Below, in pieces: positions 32,653-43,863 of a stretch of 64,000 bases of DNA. The position numbers were made by a program, and so were the translations under genes. The DNA lies in NCBI GenBank assembly GCA_003116995.1, contig BDSL01000191.1, positions 20,730 through 84,729 on the forward strand, written 5' to 3'. This DNA comes from Yamagishiella unicocca. Lineage: Eukaryota > Chlorophyta > Chlorophyceae > Chlamydomonadales > Volvocaceae. Each line of letters starts with the position of its first letter. The stretch's first letter is position 1. Under the pieces are notes generated by a model that worked only from the letters and a program-made list of their open reading frames with translations, had not been told where the DNA came from and searched no databases.

Positions 32653-34194
32653 TGCACGTATGGGTATGTATTGCCGTACACTTCGCACCAAACCATTCCC
32701 GACCAAGGGACCGCCCCTTCGTCCCCCGACCGCTTGCTTATTTGTCCCTGGACTGCCCGGCGTCCTCACCGACCAACGTTTAAGAGGAAATGGCGTTGAT
32801 AAACACCGTCATCTTGTCGTGAAGTCTGGGTCCCCTCCCACCTTGTTTCCAAGAGGCGCTTGCCCAGTCCAACCCTTGCAACACATGATCCTGGTCATAA
32901 CCCACTCGTATCGACCACGATTCTGCCCTTGGATCTGCCAGCTGCCCTGTGGCTCTACGTAAGGACCGACTCACGCGACAGCTGCAGGGTGTCCCACGTG
33001 CTGCCTCGGACCACATAGCCCACACTCAATTGCGCCCCCCAAAGCTGTCGAAACTGGTTGGTACGGTACGCCACGCCATGTTGCTAGCGTGTCATGCCCG
33101 TCCTCCGCCTCACCTCACAGCTCTTGAGTCCACAATCCAGTCGCTGCTCTCACCATCCCCGGCGTCCCTGCAACCTGCTTGCACAGGGAATGTGCAAGGC
33201 CCATGGCAGCTTTCTGCAGGGACTGGCTCGCACACAGTGCCTCCCAACGTGCGTTGGCCCTCTGTTTCTTCACACCAGGACCACAGCTCAGCGCAGCTAC
33301 CCAAACCGAGCGACTAACCCGTGTGGTGCACCGCTGCTGCACGATACCCCGTCACGGCTGCTAGGTGCCACGCTCCGTCGCACCGCGACTCATCGGCATG
33401 CTTCGCCTCCTCGAGCTCCCAGTCGGGCATGTGATCAGTGAACATTAATGTTCGACCCACCTCCACCGCAGCGTGATACATAGCCTGGTGAAGCAAGGCA
33501 TATTCGGCACCATTGTGCGCACGCCTTCAATTCATTAGCAGCACATAGCTTATCCATTAGCAGGACATGGCTGGACGCTGCCTGTGCCTGGGGAGCTCGG
33601 CGATGGTACTCTGTCCAATCGCTTCTTGTGAAGAGCACTGAAAGCGCCTGCTGACGGAAACGAATGCGACAAATGATATTATCTATCAGTGGTAGGTATT
33701 AGGTGATGCGTCCACAGCACCTTCAGGCTCGCAAGCTTGGCGTTGGCTGCGCCTAGTACCGTATGCTTGTAGCGTCTAGAAGCAAGATAACGATGAATGG
33801 ATGACCATTCCATTCACATGCACATCATATGCCTCATAAAGCTCAACGTCCCGGATAAGTCTAGCTGGCGTACTAAACGCCGTACCAAGAACTCGTGTCG
33901 GTGTGAATCCGGACAACCGATATATGTGATAGGACATCCGACCTACCCCCAACTAACATCCAGAAGCCAACCGCGCCCCGCAACCAAACCACAACTTGCG
34001 CGCGACGACGACGCGCGACCGCTGCCGTACGCTCGGGAATCCGCAGGTTGCAAATAAACCCGTCCCTTCTCCACCATCGCCCTGTCTCGCTCCGGTCCGC
34101 TTTCGACCCTCCCGGCTGCCCACTCCCAAATCCTGTTTTCTTGTCTTTCAAGTGCCGACCCACGGGTTGCCCCTCACTCCCCCACGCGTCGCGT

Positions 34195-34404
34195 CAGGTG
34201 CACCAGGCTGTTGCACTCGGGCCAGAACATCCTGCGGACGATCAAGTCCAACAGGCCCGCTCACCTCCCGATGACGTCAGCGCCTCCCACGCGGGTCCGT
34301 GCATCAGGTGGCTCCAGCCGTGCGCCGCGACGCAGGCTGCCAGCGCCACCCGGGCGCTGATGGAGCGGGTGGCCTCCAGCCGGGAGCACATCAGGACTGG
34401 AGGG
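34195..34404 (-). pseudogene. Frameshifted terminal exon of the R1 gene family, copy a
   Basis: Minus-strand SRLEATRSISARVALAACVA, then HGWSHLMHGPAWEALTSSGG, matches copy c (59985-59762). After SSGGERA one base is missing compared with copy b (CGGGCCTGTT against CGGGCCCTGTT), so the frame is lost and the ORF stops at once (CWT*). The bases still match beyond the break. Confidence 0.75.
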
Positions 34405-34568
34405 TCAAGAGGGAATCCGTGGGTGGGCGGCATAAGGGGAGGGGGTGGTGGTGAGAAGACCCGGTGACACGAGGGGAGGGGGGGGCACGGCCAGGGCAAA
34501 TGCGCGCCCCTCCCAGCTGTTCTGTACTCTACAGCCTCCTGTAACATGGCTGTCGTCATTGCTGGGTA

Positions 34569-35240
34569 ATGTTTCGCGGTGCCGACGGAGCCTCAGCTCG
34601 AGGGGAACAGGGGGTGTATAAAAACCGTTTTACGCAACGGGACAGGGGAACGGGGGGGGGGGAACGACCGGAGGGACCGCTGATTTGGACCTTACGCTGC
34701 AGAGAGCACACAACCGCCAAGAAACCCGCTGCGTGGCGCCGCGCCGCCACCCGACCCGGGGTGACCGCGGGCCGCCGCGCACAAAAAGCACCGGACACGC
34801 GGCGCGCCCGACCAGGCCCCAAAACACAAGACCCCAACAGGGCCAACGGGGACCCCGACGGGCCCCCAGAAAACAACACGCCAAGTGAAGCGGGCGGCAA
34901 CCGAGCGCAGCAAAAACAAAGCCCGAACAACCAAACCGAAAGCCAAACGCGCGGAGGGCTGGCCCCTTGCCGCACACCGGAAAAACCCGGACGGAGAGCT
35001 GGCCCCTTGCCGCCCCAACGGCCGCCCGAAGCGACGGCCACAACACCCGAGAGACCCCACCCCGAGCGAAAAACACCTCCCCTCGACACCGCGACCGACA
35101 CACGCCGCCCACGGAAGACGCGAAGGGAGCGGCGCCCTATGGTCATCGCCGCCGGGCAAGGCCGGGAGTTTTGCCTGCGGGGAGGTGGGTGGGAAGTCAA
35201 AGCTAATAACGAGAAAACGACAGTATCGCTCTCACTGTGA
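34569..35240 (+). other. T-depleted ORF region (223 codons), unidentified
   Basis: The plus strand from about 34745 to 35130 is almost free of T and rich in C, A and G, which makes a long basic, Pro/Arg/Gln/Asn-rich ORF (for example NNTPSEAGGNRAQQKQSPNN). A duplicated AGAGCTGGCCCCTTGCCGC unit gives a near-repeat at 34950 and 34990. It could be the gag-like ORF1 of a retroelement. No motif supports this, and composition alone keeps the frame open, so I do not call a gene. Confidence 0.35.
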
Positions 35241-35360
35241 AGGCAGGGTGCCAAAACAGGGAGAGCGCCCGAAACAATGACTCGAGCCATATGTACGGCT
35301 TCCGTACAGAACCGGGCTTAGAGGCTACGATCTCTGCGTTCCACCGCCTCTAAGCTGTAA

Positions 35361-36881
35361 ATGTTTTCAGAATGCGACGCTGCACGGGGGTTTCGACCTG
35401 CCGTCCAATCCCCTCGCCCGGTTCGTCCACCCCCCCTGCCGTCCACCCCCCAACTCCCAGGTTTCGTCGCTGCCCCGCAGTCCCCACCTGCGGTTTGTTG
35501 TTTTCCAAGGCAAGGCGGCGCCAGCTCGGCTCCAAGGGTACATGTCATGAAGGTGGTATCCTTACTGGCCGGACTTTGCCAAGGCGCAGATCCCGGGCGC
35601 ATGAACGTCATCATCCACACATCCAATGAACAAGGGTGAACCAGAGGCCCGTCGTAACGCGTCAGGGTTTGAGGGCCCTCACAACCTGTGCCTTCGTAGT
35701 CCTAATTCGAAGCAAAGCTTCGAAAGCGTGTGTATGGGCATACGGTTTAAGTGCGCAGTTTGGCCATGAGTATGTCGCACGGTTTTTCGCCGGCTCCAGA
35801 ACCTCGTTACAACACAGGGATTGCATACCCTCTCACAGGGACAGACCCTCAATACAGATGTGATGCAGACCATAATGTAGGCAACAGGGCGTGTTGCTGT
35901 TCTTTGGCAGCCTCCAATTGCATCTTGGTACCGGTATTTGGGAAGATAAGCGCTTCACGGTGGCCGAAGCAGCTGCCTGCTCCTATCTTTGTAACAACTT
36001 ACGGACGTTGGCTGCATCCAAAGCTCGCCTTCCTTGCAAACCTGCCGTCGGAACGGAACGACGCCACGATAGAGTCTACGAAAATGAAAGCCGCAGGTGG
36101 TGCAAAAGCAGGTGAGTCGTTGTGACATATGTTGTTTCCCGTCGTTATCCGTAGCGAAGGAGAGGTAGCCTTCTCCCTAACTGCGTGCTTCAACTCGGCA
36201 TGCTCATGTGGTGCCTCTTGAGTAATGTTACGCGCAATTCATAGAGGCACGTACTCTTGCATATTATCTGTGTGCGCGCAAAGCACCAAATTCCACCCCT
36301 GCCTGCCTTCCGCTTTCTTCTGCAGGCGCAGCGGCTGGCCATGGCCCTGGCGTTGCGGCAGCTGCCGGTGAGCTTGCTTGCTGCTGTCGCGTCTCCCTGG
36401 CTTGTTGGGGGCATCACTTGCACTGGGGCTAGCCTGCTGTATGGTTCGGGCCGTCTTTTTCGGCCACGCAGCTGCGGGCTGTGCGGTCGGGTTGCTTGCC
36501 GCATTGTTAGTAGGGGCAACATGCGGAGGGGTCGTTGCATTGCGCATTCGTGTTGGTAATCCTCTGCACACTCTCACTCCCCTGACGTCCAGGTGGTGGT
36601 ACGGGCGGCGTGGTGGCCTGGTGGCCCAGAGCTGGCGTGACCCCCCGTATGAGGCAGTTGATTGGTAAGCGTGCAGCGCCTGCGTCATTCAGCACACAGC
36701 TGCAGCATGGTCGACAGCGTGCAGCACAAGCACGGTGGCCCTAGCGCCTGTGGGAAGCCAGGAGGCATCATGCTGTCGGGGCTGCTGACCCAGAAGCACC
36801 TAGCACCGGTTGCTTAGTGCTGCCCACTGTCGTGCCGCATCTTGGCGTCGTCAACGATCCTGGCCCCACCGCTGCTCCATA
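35361..36881. repeat. Segmental duplication block R2, copy 1
   Basis: Collinear with 62283-64000 at roughly 90% identity, with small indels, from GCACGGGGG..TCGACCTGCC to CTGGCCC(C)ACCGCTGCTCCA. It contains the first part of the SMP-like gene. Confidence 0.9.
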
Positions 36882-37499
36882 TCCGGGACCCCCGCCTCGC
36901 AGGCTGTGGCTGAGCTTCGCCGAGGCGCCCGAGATGGAGGTATCCATCGCGCCCGCGCTGGGCAACCGCAAGCTGTCGGGGGCCCTCGTCATCGGCCGGG
37001 TGTCGGTGTGGGTCGTCTGTGCCAAGGTGCGACCACCCGCAGCATCACACCTTCCTCCCACCGGCACTCACGTACCACCTCAGTTGTGAACACTACTCCA
37101 GGGAGCCTCGGGCGTCTCTATGGCACCCATGGCGTTCCGTACTCCTGTTCCTACGCCACGACAGCGGGCTGACCAAGGTCTTGGCCCCCAACTAGCTGCT
37201 AGCGGCTTACCCTTTGACGTCGACCACAGCCCTGTTGATCACGGCTCCGTCACCTTGCCGCAGCCGAGCACCTCGGCTGGCCGTTCAACTTCGGTTACAT
37301 CACCGCATCACCCTACTTCAGCCCTCCCCGCCCCCGATCTCGCCCACCCTCTCCCCACCACCACCTGCAGGTCGCCGCCGGCCTTGCTCGCCCCATGGTG
37401 TACCCCGCCTGCGTGGACGTGCGCATGGGCAAGCTGCTGCTGCCAATCGACAGCACTAAGAACGCTGTCAGGTTCTTCAACTCGCCATCGACACCTTGA
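36326..37499 (+). CDS. Membrane-anchored SMP-domain-like protein (extended-synaptotagmin/tricalbin type), copy 1, probably damaged
   Basis: Exons 36326-36664, 36903-37026 and 37371-37499 join in phase. The first encodes a long hydrophobic N-terminus (LALGLACCMVRAVFFGHAAA, then CAVGLLAALLVG) and WRDPPYEAVDW, like the EWLN start of SMP domains after the membrane anchor. The second reads LWLSFAEAPEMEVSIAPALG and VIGRVSVWVVCAK, and the third ARPMVYPACVDVRMGKLLLP, like the (M/L)VLPNR..VPL end of SMP domains. SMP proteins tether the ER to the plasma membrane and move lipids. The assignment is by pattern and modest. Compared with copy 2, two bases are missing at GGCAT(AT)CACTTG near 36413, so the start of the first exon is out of frame with its rest. 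The true start and downstream exons are not resolved. Confidence 0.45.
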
Positions 37500-39450
37500 C
37501 CCGCCCCACAGTGGGTGCCACCTCCGGCACAGCTAACAACGCCGCTGCAGGAGACGCCGCCGCCGCCATAGCAGCAGCATCCGGTGCGAAACGGTGGCCC
37601 GCCTCCGAAATCCAGGTGGGCACTACGTCATGTGTTCGGCGGGAAGGGGGGGAGCTGCAAGGCAGGGTCCTGGGCGTAGAGCAGCAGCTGCTCGCAAGTG
37701 CAGTGGGGCTCCCTCAGCAGCACCGTGGTGGGCGTCGTGGCCCGGTAGGGAACAGCCAGCCACCCGGGGTCAGCCACCCGGGGTCAGCCACCCGGGTTTC
37801 ATCGACTGTCCCCTGCAGTGCCCTACTACGAGCAGCGTAGTGTCCGCGGTCCCTACCAGCAGGCTGACACGGGCCGCACACACCCCCTCGCCTTAATTCC
37901 CGCTGCAGGGTGGCCTCCTCCTCGGGGCTAGTGGGCATCCGGGCCGACCTCCCCGGCACCGCTGTCGTCTGCGTCGACCTGCAGCACCCCGCGAGGATGG
38001 GTGTGGGCGCTGGTGGCCGCTCCTCCGTGCCGCCCTTTCCGCCGCCGCCGTCTGTCTCCGGGGCCATGGTCCGGCCCCACCACGTTCATCAGCTCCGCCC
38101 TGGTGGTGGTGGCCACCGCTGGCCTAGCCCGCGGTAGCAGCGGCAGTGTTTTTACCGAGAGGGCAGTCCACCACGTGATTCGCCCTACATCGTCGGTCCT
38201 TGACAGCAGCCCGGGGGATCATTGGACAGCGTGCGGAGGACGGGACATGAGGAGGGGAGGCGGACGACGGTTTCATACAGGACGGTTTCAGCCTGTGCGA
38301 CTCAACAGTATGGCGCCGACTACTAGCGACGGTGGCGCGATGGCAACATCGATGGCAGGGCGTCAACACTGTACGGCACGGACCGGGCCGTCGGCGGCGC
38401 CTCTGCGTTCTGGATCCTGGATCCTGGCGCGGCGCCGCCGGTTGGTAGCGGCGAACAGCAGACTTTGGGGTGATGCAGCTGCCGCGGGTTGTGGCGCTGG
38501 GGCCACCGGGGCACCGCGTGACTCGTCCGCTGTGTCGCTGTACAGCAGCAGCGGGCAGCACAGGAGCATCACCAGCAGCAGCCGCAGCACCCACAGGCAC
38601 AGGGGCAGGCAGTCGCAGTCGCACCCAGGACCACATCAGCAGCTGGCCAGCCCTTTTGAACGGCGTGCTTCCTTACTCCTCGCAGCCAAGGTGCCACCTC
38701 CTCACAGCCAGATAGCACCGCACCCAGTGAACCGTGCGGCGCCGACGGCGATGACGGGTCGTGCACCCCCACCGACACCCACCCTCCTGTCGTGCGCGCA
38801 ACTCTGCTGCGATCAGGACATCACATCGCGCTGCTGGGACCAGCTGGTGCCGACAGACAGGGCGGAGCGCACCGAGGGTGAGGGGGACGGGAGGGACGGC
38901 CCAGGTCCAGGCAGGCGCTTAGCAATGGCGATGAGCGTGCAGTTGTCACTATGGCCGTCGTGGCCTTGGTAGAGCGCTCTCACGGGTTCTCGCTGTCGGC
39001 GTGCGCAAAGCCTTCGGGGAAAGGGTTAAGAGTTCAAGGTCCAGGAGCACATACAGAATTTGGTGAACGTACATTGCCTGCCCTCGCCACAACTGCGCTA
39101 GGTGTCTGTCTGCGGTGGCGCCGTGCATGCCCCCTTTCCCTCCGATGTCACGTTACAAGCCCCCACCATCTCTCCGCTCGTGTGTCCTGTGGTATCCAGG
39201 AACGAAGGCGCGCAGGGCGAAGGCGGTGGGAAGCAGCAGGGACCTAGCGGCCGCGGAGGTGCTGAAGGCGGGGCCACGATACGGGCCACAATTGGACACC
39301 ACACATGGCACCGGGCTTTCGAGTGGTTTCACGTCTGCGTCATCATGGTGTCGCGTGCTGCCGTACAGCTAACCTCTGTCGGGTTGGCCACAGTCACCTA
39401 GTTAGTTTGCCTGCAGCGGCGGCGCTCCGAACCGTCTGCGCACGCAGTCG
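37500..39450 (+). other. Possible downstream exons or a hypothetical ORF (38001-38972)
   Basis: Acceptor-like CTGCAG sites precede open stretches at about 37552 (AAAAIAAASGAKRWPASEIQ|GT) and 37910 (VASSSGLVGIRADLPGTAVV, then CVDLQHPARM), which may continue the SMP-like gene. A 323-codon plus-strand ORF (38001-38972) is Ser/Arg/His-rich and shows no domain; the GC-rich composition could keep it open. The triple tract AGCCACCCGGGGTC (37756-37796) is a short tandem repeat. Confidence 0.3.
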
Positions 39451-41849
39451 TCAGACACACGAGAACCATCACAGACCGCGAGTGTGCACCACGTGCGTGA
39501 TAAACATTTAGCAACGTATCCTTATTTTTACCATCATTTCTAGTTATGATGCTGCTGTCATGTTTACCGTACATGGAACCTGCTCGGCTCTCCCTATATC
39601 CTGTGGACGTTGCAGTGGGGGGTTGGAAGCTGATCCCATCGGCTTGGACCCGGAGGCTTGGGTAGGCGTGGCAGAAGACCCAGGCGGCTAAACGGTTCGG
39701 CAGGATGTGTTCCGGAAGCAGGACCCAGTTGCGGTCTCCGTCCCAGCCCGGATATCAATCGTTATTGTGGAGACGTGATATGTTACCAAGCGGCACCAGC
39801 GAGCTTGAGGAGGGTGAGGCGCGGCCGAATGCTGTTGGCGGAGTCAATGGTCGGGGGCCACTGGGGCCTGGCGGCGGGGCCAGGTGACGGCGACGAGCGC
39901 CCATTTTGACATGGCGGCCGAGCGAGTCGAAGTGCGACGACGGAAACAGGAGGACAAGACGTGCACCGCCTCATCGTTGTTTCGCGTTCATCCGTGCGCT
40001 GCAAGGTGGTCGGTCACGACCCTCTCGCTATAATACTTGCACACCGCCGGTCTAGCCTTTAGTTTGGGATCCACCTATATTCTCATAATCATATTACACT
40101 GTATCCATGAAGACGGCTCCTGTGTCTCGTTCAGTGACCTGCAATGTGTCCGATAGCTTTAACTTCTGGAGCCCACGCACTGTAACATGTGGTTATTGCA
40201 TATGGTGTGTGTTGGTCCCGCGACTGATGATGTCCCTGCCGGACAGTTCTCTGTGCTTTCCTCTTTTCCCTCGGTTTGTTTGGGTGCGGGACTCGCCTGG
40301 GATCTCAGGTGGACGGTTATTGTTCGGCTTGCAGTGACGTTCTGCTGTTCTCTGCGGGACAAGGGTTTGTTTTGGCTGCAGTTGGCGTATTGGGCCATCT
40401 GGGCTACTGCCCCCTGGGTGGTTATTGCCGCTGGTCTGAGTTCTTGGTGGTATCTCGGTCGTATCTCGGTCTTTTTCGCCTTGTGTACCTGGAACCCAGC
40501 GTAACAGCAGCTGCTACTAATACTGTTGTTCCCGCAAACAGTGCACCGATCGTTCATGGCTGGGCATAAACGCACGGTGTCGGTCGGCAAGTTCATGTTG
40601 CTGATGGGAGCTGTCTTCGTACTTATGATGCTAACCAGACTCGCAGTGGGCCAGGGAAGCGAACCGCGCTCCCACTAACGCCCAGTCCACCACGTTATTA
40701 CGATATACAAGGTCGGACATCTAATTGGGGCGTAGTTACTTTGGGCGGATGTAGCATGCATCTCCAAACATGTGTCCCGAACGATTTCCTAATCGGCTTC
40801 CCTAGTCAGTGCCGACCCACAGGTTTTCATCACATACCCATTCGTTAGGTCCGAGCGGCAGCTGTGTCTGAAATATGCTCTTCACGTCCTGCTGGGGCTT
40901 CTGTAGGACAACTAACGCAACCAATGGGACCGGCCTGATGCCGCGGCAGTTCAGCCTTTCCCGTGTAACTGCTCTGCCTGCCCTCCCCCCCCATTTTTAA
41001 ATCCGGCTTGCGCCCAGCTCATTCCTCAGTCGCCGGCTGTGACATTGCACACACCGGCGCCAGTGACGGCCAGGCCCCCAGCTTCACGGTACTACCACCA
41101 CCACCACCACCACCACCGGATCTCCGGTGCGTCCTTTGCCTTGTTCAGTGGTCGGCGTACGTTCTACCTGATGGCCGTACCTTACGGTCTGGGGCCCACT
41201 GCAACAATGCTCCTACTACGACTCCTACGACTACGACTACTGCTACCGGTATCACCGCCGGGCCAGCCGGGCCCGACGTGCGGTGGCACAAGCAAGCAAA
41301 ACAGCCACTGCTCAGGCCGGTGCACGCATAAGCAAACGGCATTAACGCCCAGACACCAAGTACACATTCCATAATGCCGGCGGGACCGTCTATTTGTGGG
41401 GCCACACTCGACCCCCCAATGCTGGTGATGTGCATGGTCAATAGCCACCGTGCCATTGTGCCCACGACCTCTCCCCCCATGACGACAGGACCACCGGCGC
41501 CCGTGCAGGACACCGACCATGCAATAATTATACAATCAACATTGCTAACTCGGTCAGTCCCATCGTTGCGTCCTCCTAGCTAGCCGCCGCCGCGCCACCG
41601 CCTCCTAGCCGCGGGTCGCACCAGCCAGAAGCCAATGATCGTGGCTGACTTGCTGACATGATGGCTCGACTGCGGCGAAACAGCGCGCCAGCAAATAATT
41701 GCGCAGCAGGCTACCGGTGCACGCGTACATGACAACAGCGATCCGCAGCCGGGTAGAGCCGCTGGCGCAGCAGTTCGCGGCGATGACGGAGGCGCGCACG
41801 CGGCGGGCGGCGGCGGAGGCAGGGGACCCGTCCTCCGGGTTCTCCGCGA
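39451..41849. other. Gene-poor stretch
   Basis: No ORF here is supported. 40190-40500 is T/G-rich and A-poor on the plus strand. 41091-41118 is a (CCA)n microsatellite. One copy of the dispersed motif GTCTGGGGCCCACTG lies at 41187-41201. Confidence 0.4.
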
Positions 41850-42491
41850 TTACTTCACTCGCTCCACCAGCGCCGCCTCCGTCACGGTGGCGGCGGCGCC
41901 AGCCGCCGCCACCGCCGCGTGCGCGTCTTCCATGGCCTCCTCCTCCTCCACCCGCAACAGGCAGTGCACCTCGCCTTCGAATATCTGCCGGCAGGCATAG
42001 CCACGCGACACACCACTAGGCGCTCTCCGTCCGGGGTCCAGGGAGTGAGAGCCGACTTGCTGTAAACAGCTGACGGTGAGCTGACTGCTGGCTTGCTTAA
42101 AGCTGGATCTAGCGAAGGATAGGGTTGTGTCTGGCAGTTGCATGCGGCAGCCGCCTCGGCACCCAAGTCCCCGGCCCCAGTCGCAAAGATACCGCACGCA
42201 ACACGCAGCACCTGTCCGCGCTGACACGCACACATACGTCCACCCCGAATCCCTACACCGGACGTGCCGACATGATAATTTTCCACGGAGGCAGCAGATA
42301 GAGCCTCGAGGTATCGATTCGTGGTGGTGTCCCGCGTCGCCTTGGACCGCATCGGATGAATCCTCGGTGAAATTGAACAGCTGATCGTCCAGCTCGGGGC
42401 GTCGCCGCCATCCCTCCAAGCCCCGAGCAGACCATACATCCACACGGGTCGGAACGAGGAACAGCGATATGTCTGGTGCCCTCAAGCCCAC
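41850..42491 (-). CDS. Hypothetical protein; strong coding signal at the C-terminal end
   Basis: A 213-codon ORF. The last part, starting after an acceptor-like GCCGGCAG at about 41985, reads IFEGEVHCLLRVEEEEAMED, an Ala-rich linker, TEAALVERVK and stop, which looks like a genuine terminal exon of an acidic helical segment. An internal piece (ELDDQLFNFTEDSSDAVQGD, near 42390) also looks coding. The Cys-rich middle may be intron. I recognise no family. Confidence 0.4.
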   Translation of the reverse strand: MGLRAPDISLFLVPTRVDVWSARGLEGWRRRPELDDQLFNFTEDSSDAVQGDAGHHHESIPRGSICCLRGKLSCRHVRCRDSGWTYVCVSARTGAACCVRYLCDWGRGLGCRGGCRMQLPDTTLSFARSSFKQASSQLTVSCLQQVGSHSLDPGRRAPSGVSRGYACRQIFEGEVHCLLRVEEEEAMEDAHAAVAAAGAAATVTEAALVERVK

Positions 42492-43318
42492 CGACGCAGT
42501 CTCGTATCTCCCGTATCGGAGCCGACCAGGGCAACGGCCCGAACAGCAGTGTAGAACACGTCGTCAACGAGGAGGTGCGCCCACCGGCGGGTGCGGAGCG
42601 AGCAGCAGGTTGTGTGGTGGTGGGGAGCAGGTGGGGGGAAGCCGCCAGCAGGTGGTGTGGTGGTGGGGAGCAGGTGGGGGGAAGGCGCCAGCAGGTGGTG
42701 TGGTGGTGGGGCAGGTGGGGGGAAGCCGCCAGCAGCGAGTAGAGCCGTGGCGGCCGCAGCGAACTGTAGGAGGGGAGGGGTGCCATCCAGGTCCTCATGA
42801 TGCCCCCTCGCTCCGTACTGAAGCCAAATGACGACCTCTGCAGATAGGTCGGTACGGCCGCCAGACAGCTCCGTCCTGGGTGGCGGGCGCAACGTAGTGC
42901 GTGGGCGGCGGTGATTGGGGCAGCAGCCTACGCCGTGAACGCGTGCCTGCTGCCGTACGTACATGCCGCACGTGGGCGGCACGCTCCTGCCGTACGTGCA
43001 GCCGGCCGCGGCGACGGCGGGCAGTGACTGGAGGCGATGGTGGAGGTCCAGCGGCATGTCGGCTGTCAAGTAGCGACGGAGGCGGATACGGGATGGCGGC
43101 AGGTGGTGACTAGGACGTTGGTTAGCGGGTGGCGGCGGCAGCTGGTTGCCGCCGCCAGATAGACCGCCGGCGGTGTGGAGCTCTCTTGGAACGTACGCAC
43201 GGTAACCTGCGACACGCCAGGTGCGCTCCCACGTTCGGAGCGCAGTACTGGTACGTAGCTGATGACGTAGGGCGGGCGGGCTCGGGCGAGGCAGGGCGGG
43301 CGCGGGGCAGGGGTGCAA
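42482..43318 (-). CDS. Hypothetical protein containing a minisatellite-encoded Pro/His stretch
   Basis: A 278-codon ORF. Coding-like pieces are WLQYGARGHHEDLDGTPPLL and RWAHLLVDDVFYTAVRAVAL. Between them the 43-bp minisatellite gives GFPPPAPPPHHLLAP-type repeats in changing frames. It overlaps the next ORF downstream by ten bases in another frame, so both may be exons of one minus-strand gene. No family recognised. Confidence 0.35.
   Translation of the reverse strand: MHPCPAPALPRPSPPALRHQLRTSTALRTWERTWRVAGYRAYVPRELHTAGGLSGGGNQLPPPPANQRPSHHLPPSRIRLRRYLTADMPLDLHHRLQSLPAVAAAGCTYGRSVPPTCGMYVRQQARVHGVGCCPNHRRPRTTLRPPPRTELSGGRTDLSAEVVIWLQYGARGHHEDLDGTPPLLQFAAAATALLAAGGFPPPAPPPHHLLAPSPHLLPTTTPPAGGFPPPAPHHHTTCCSLRTRRWAHLLVDDVFYTAVRAVALVGSDTGDTRLRRWA
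42602..42733. repeat. 43-bp minisatellite, three units
   Basis: Units of AGCAGGTGGTGTGGTGGTGG, then GGAGCAGGTGGGGGGAAGCC and GCC. The third unit lacks two bases. Confidence 0.9.
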
Positions 43319-43359
43319 AACAAACCCCCGGGGGAAGGGGGTGGAGGAGGTGGGTGCAT

Positions 43360-43863
43360 GTAGCAGTAGTTAGTGCCGGTTCATCTTAGCGACGGTGGTC
43401 GCATAGAGGCGCGAGGGTCTGGCGACAGATGTAAAGCAGGGTATACAGGTGACGACAGCAGTGGTAGGTTCTACGTGGCTAGGGTCGGAGGGGCCGGGAC
43501 AACGGGCGAGGCAAGGCATCCGCTGCACCGAAGGCTGGACTACCACAGCTGTGAGGAAGCAGGCTGCTGAAGACAACCGGCTGCAAACGTATGGCTGGCG
43601 GGCTGGACGTACGCTGAAGGGCTGGCTGAGCGGTGCAGCAGACACGTTACCCCACCCGATCCTCCACGACACCCGCGCGAGGTGCGAGCGAGTCAGAAAC
43701 CGCGCCGTCACCATGCAAGGTAGCGAGTAGCAACAGGCGGTATCCTACTATTTGTGGCACCCAAACCCGCCCTGACGACGGGCTGCTGCTGCCCAGTGCC
43801 CGGACCCGCCCTTGCCGCTGGCCTGCGTCCCGGTACCCTGCCCTCACTCACCTACCTCTGGTG
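43360..43863. other. Left flank of the 233-bp satellite
   Basis: No gene supported. ORFs on both strands have low-complexity, Arg/Pro-rich translations. Confidence 0.3.

Larger units (their letters stand above)
32074..34449. repeat. Segmental duplication block R1, copy a
   Basis: Apart from the SINE, 32668-34290 is about 95% identical to 48255-49830 (copy b) and more distantly related to 57865-59900 (copy c). It ends in a broken terminal exon of the gene family described at 59762-61375. Most of the block (32700-34150) has no convincing ORF and represents the 3' flank of that gene family. Confidence 0.85.

Noticed and set aside
35278..35320. Group II intron domain V-like hairpin (GAGCCATATGTACGGCTTCC..GAACC)
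   Set aside because: The stem is only seven base pairs (TGTACGG/CCGTACA), the AGC..GTTC catalytic pattern and bulge are absent, and no intron-encoded protein is near.
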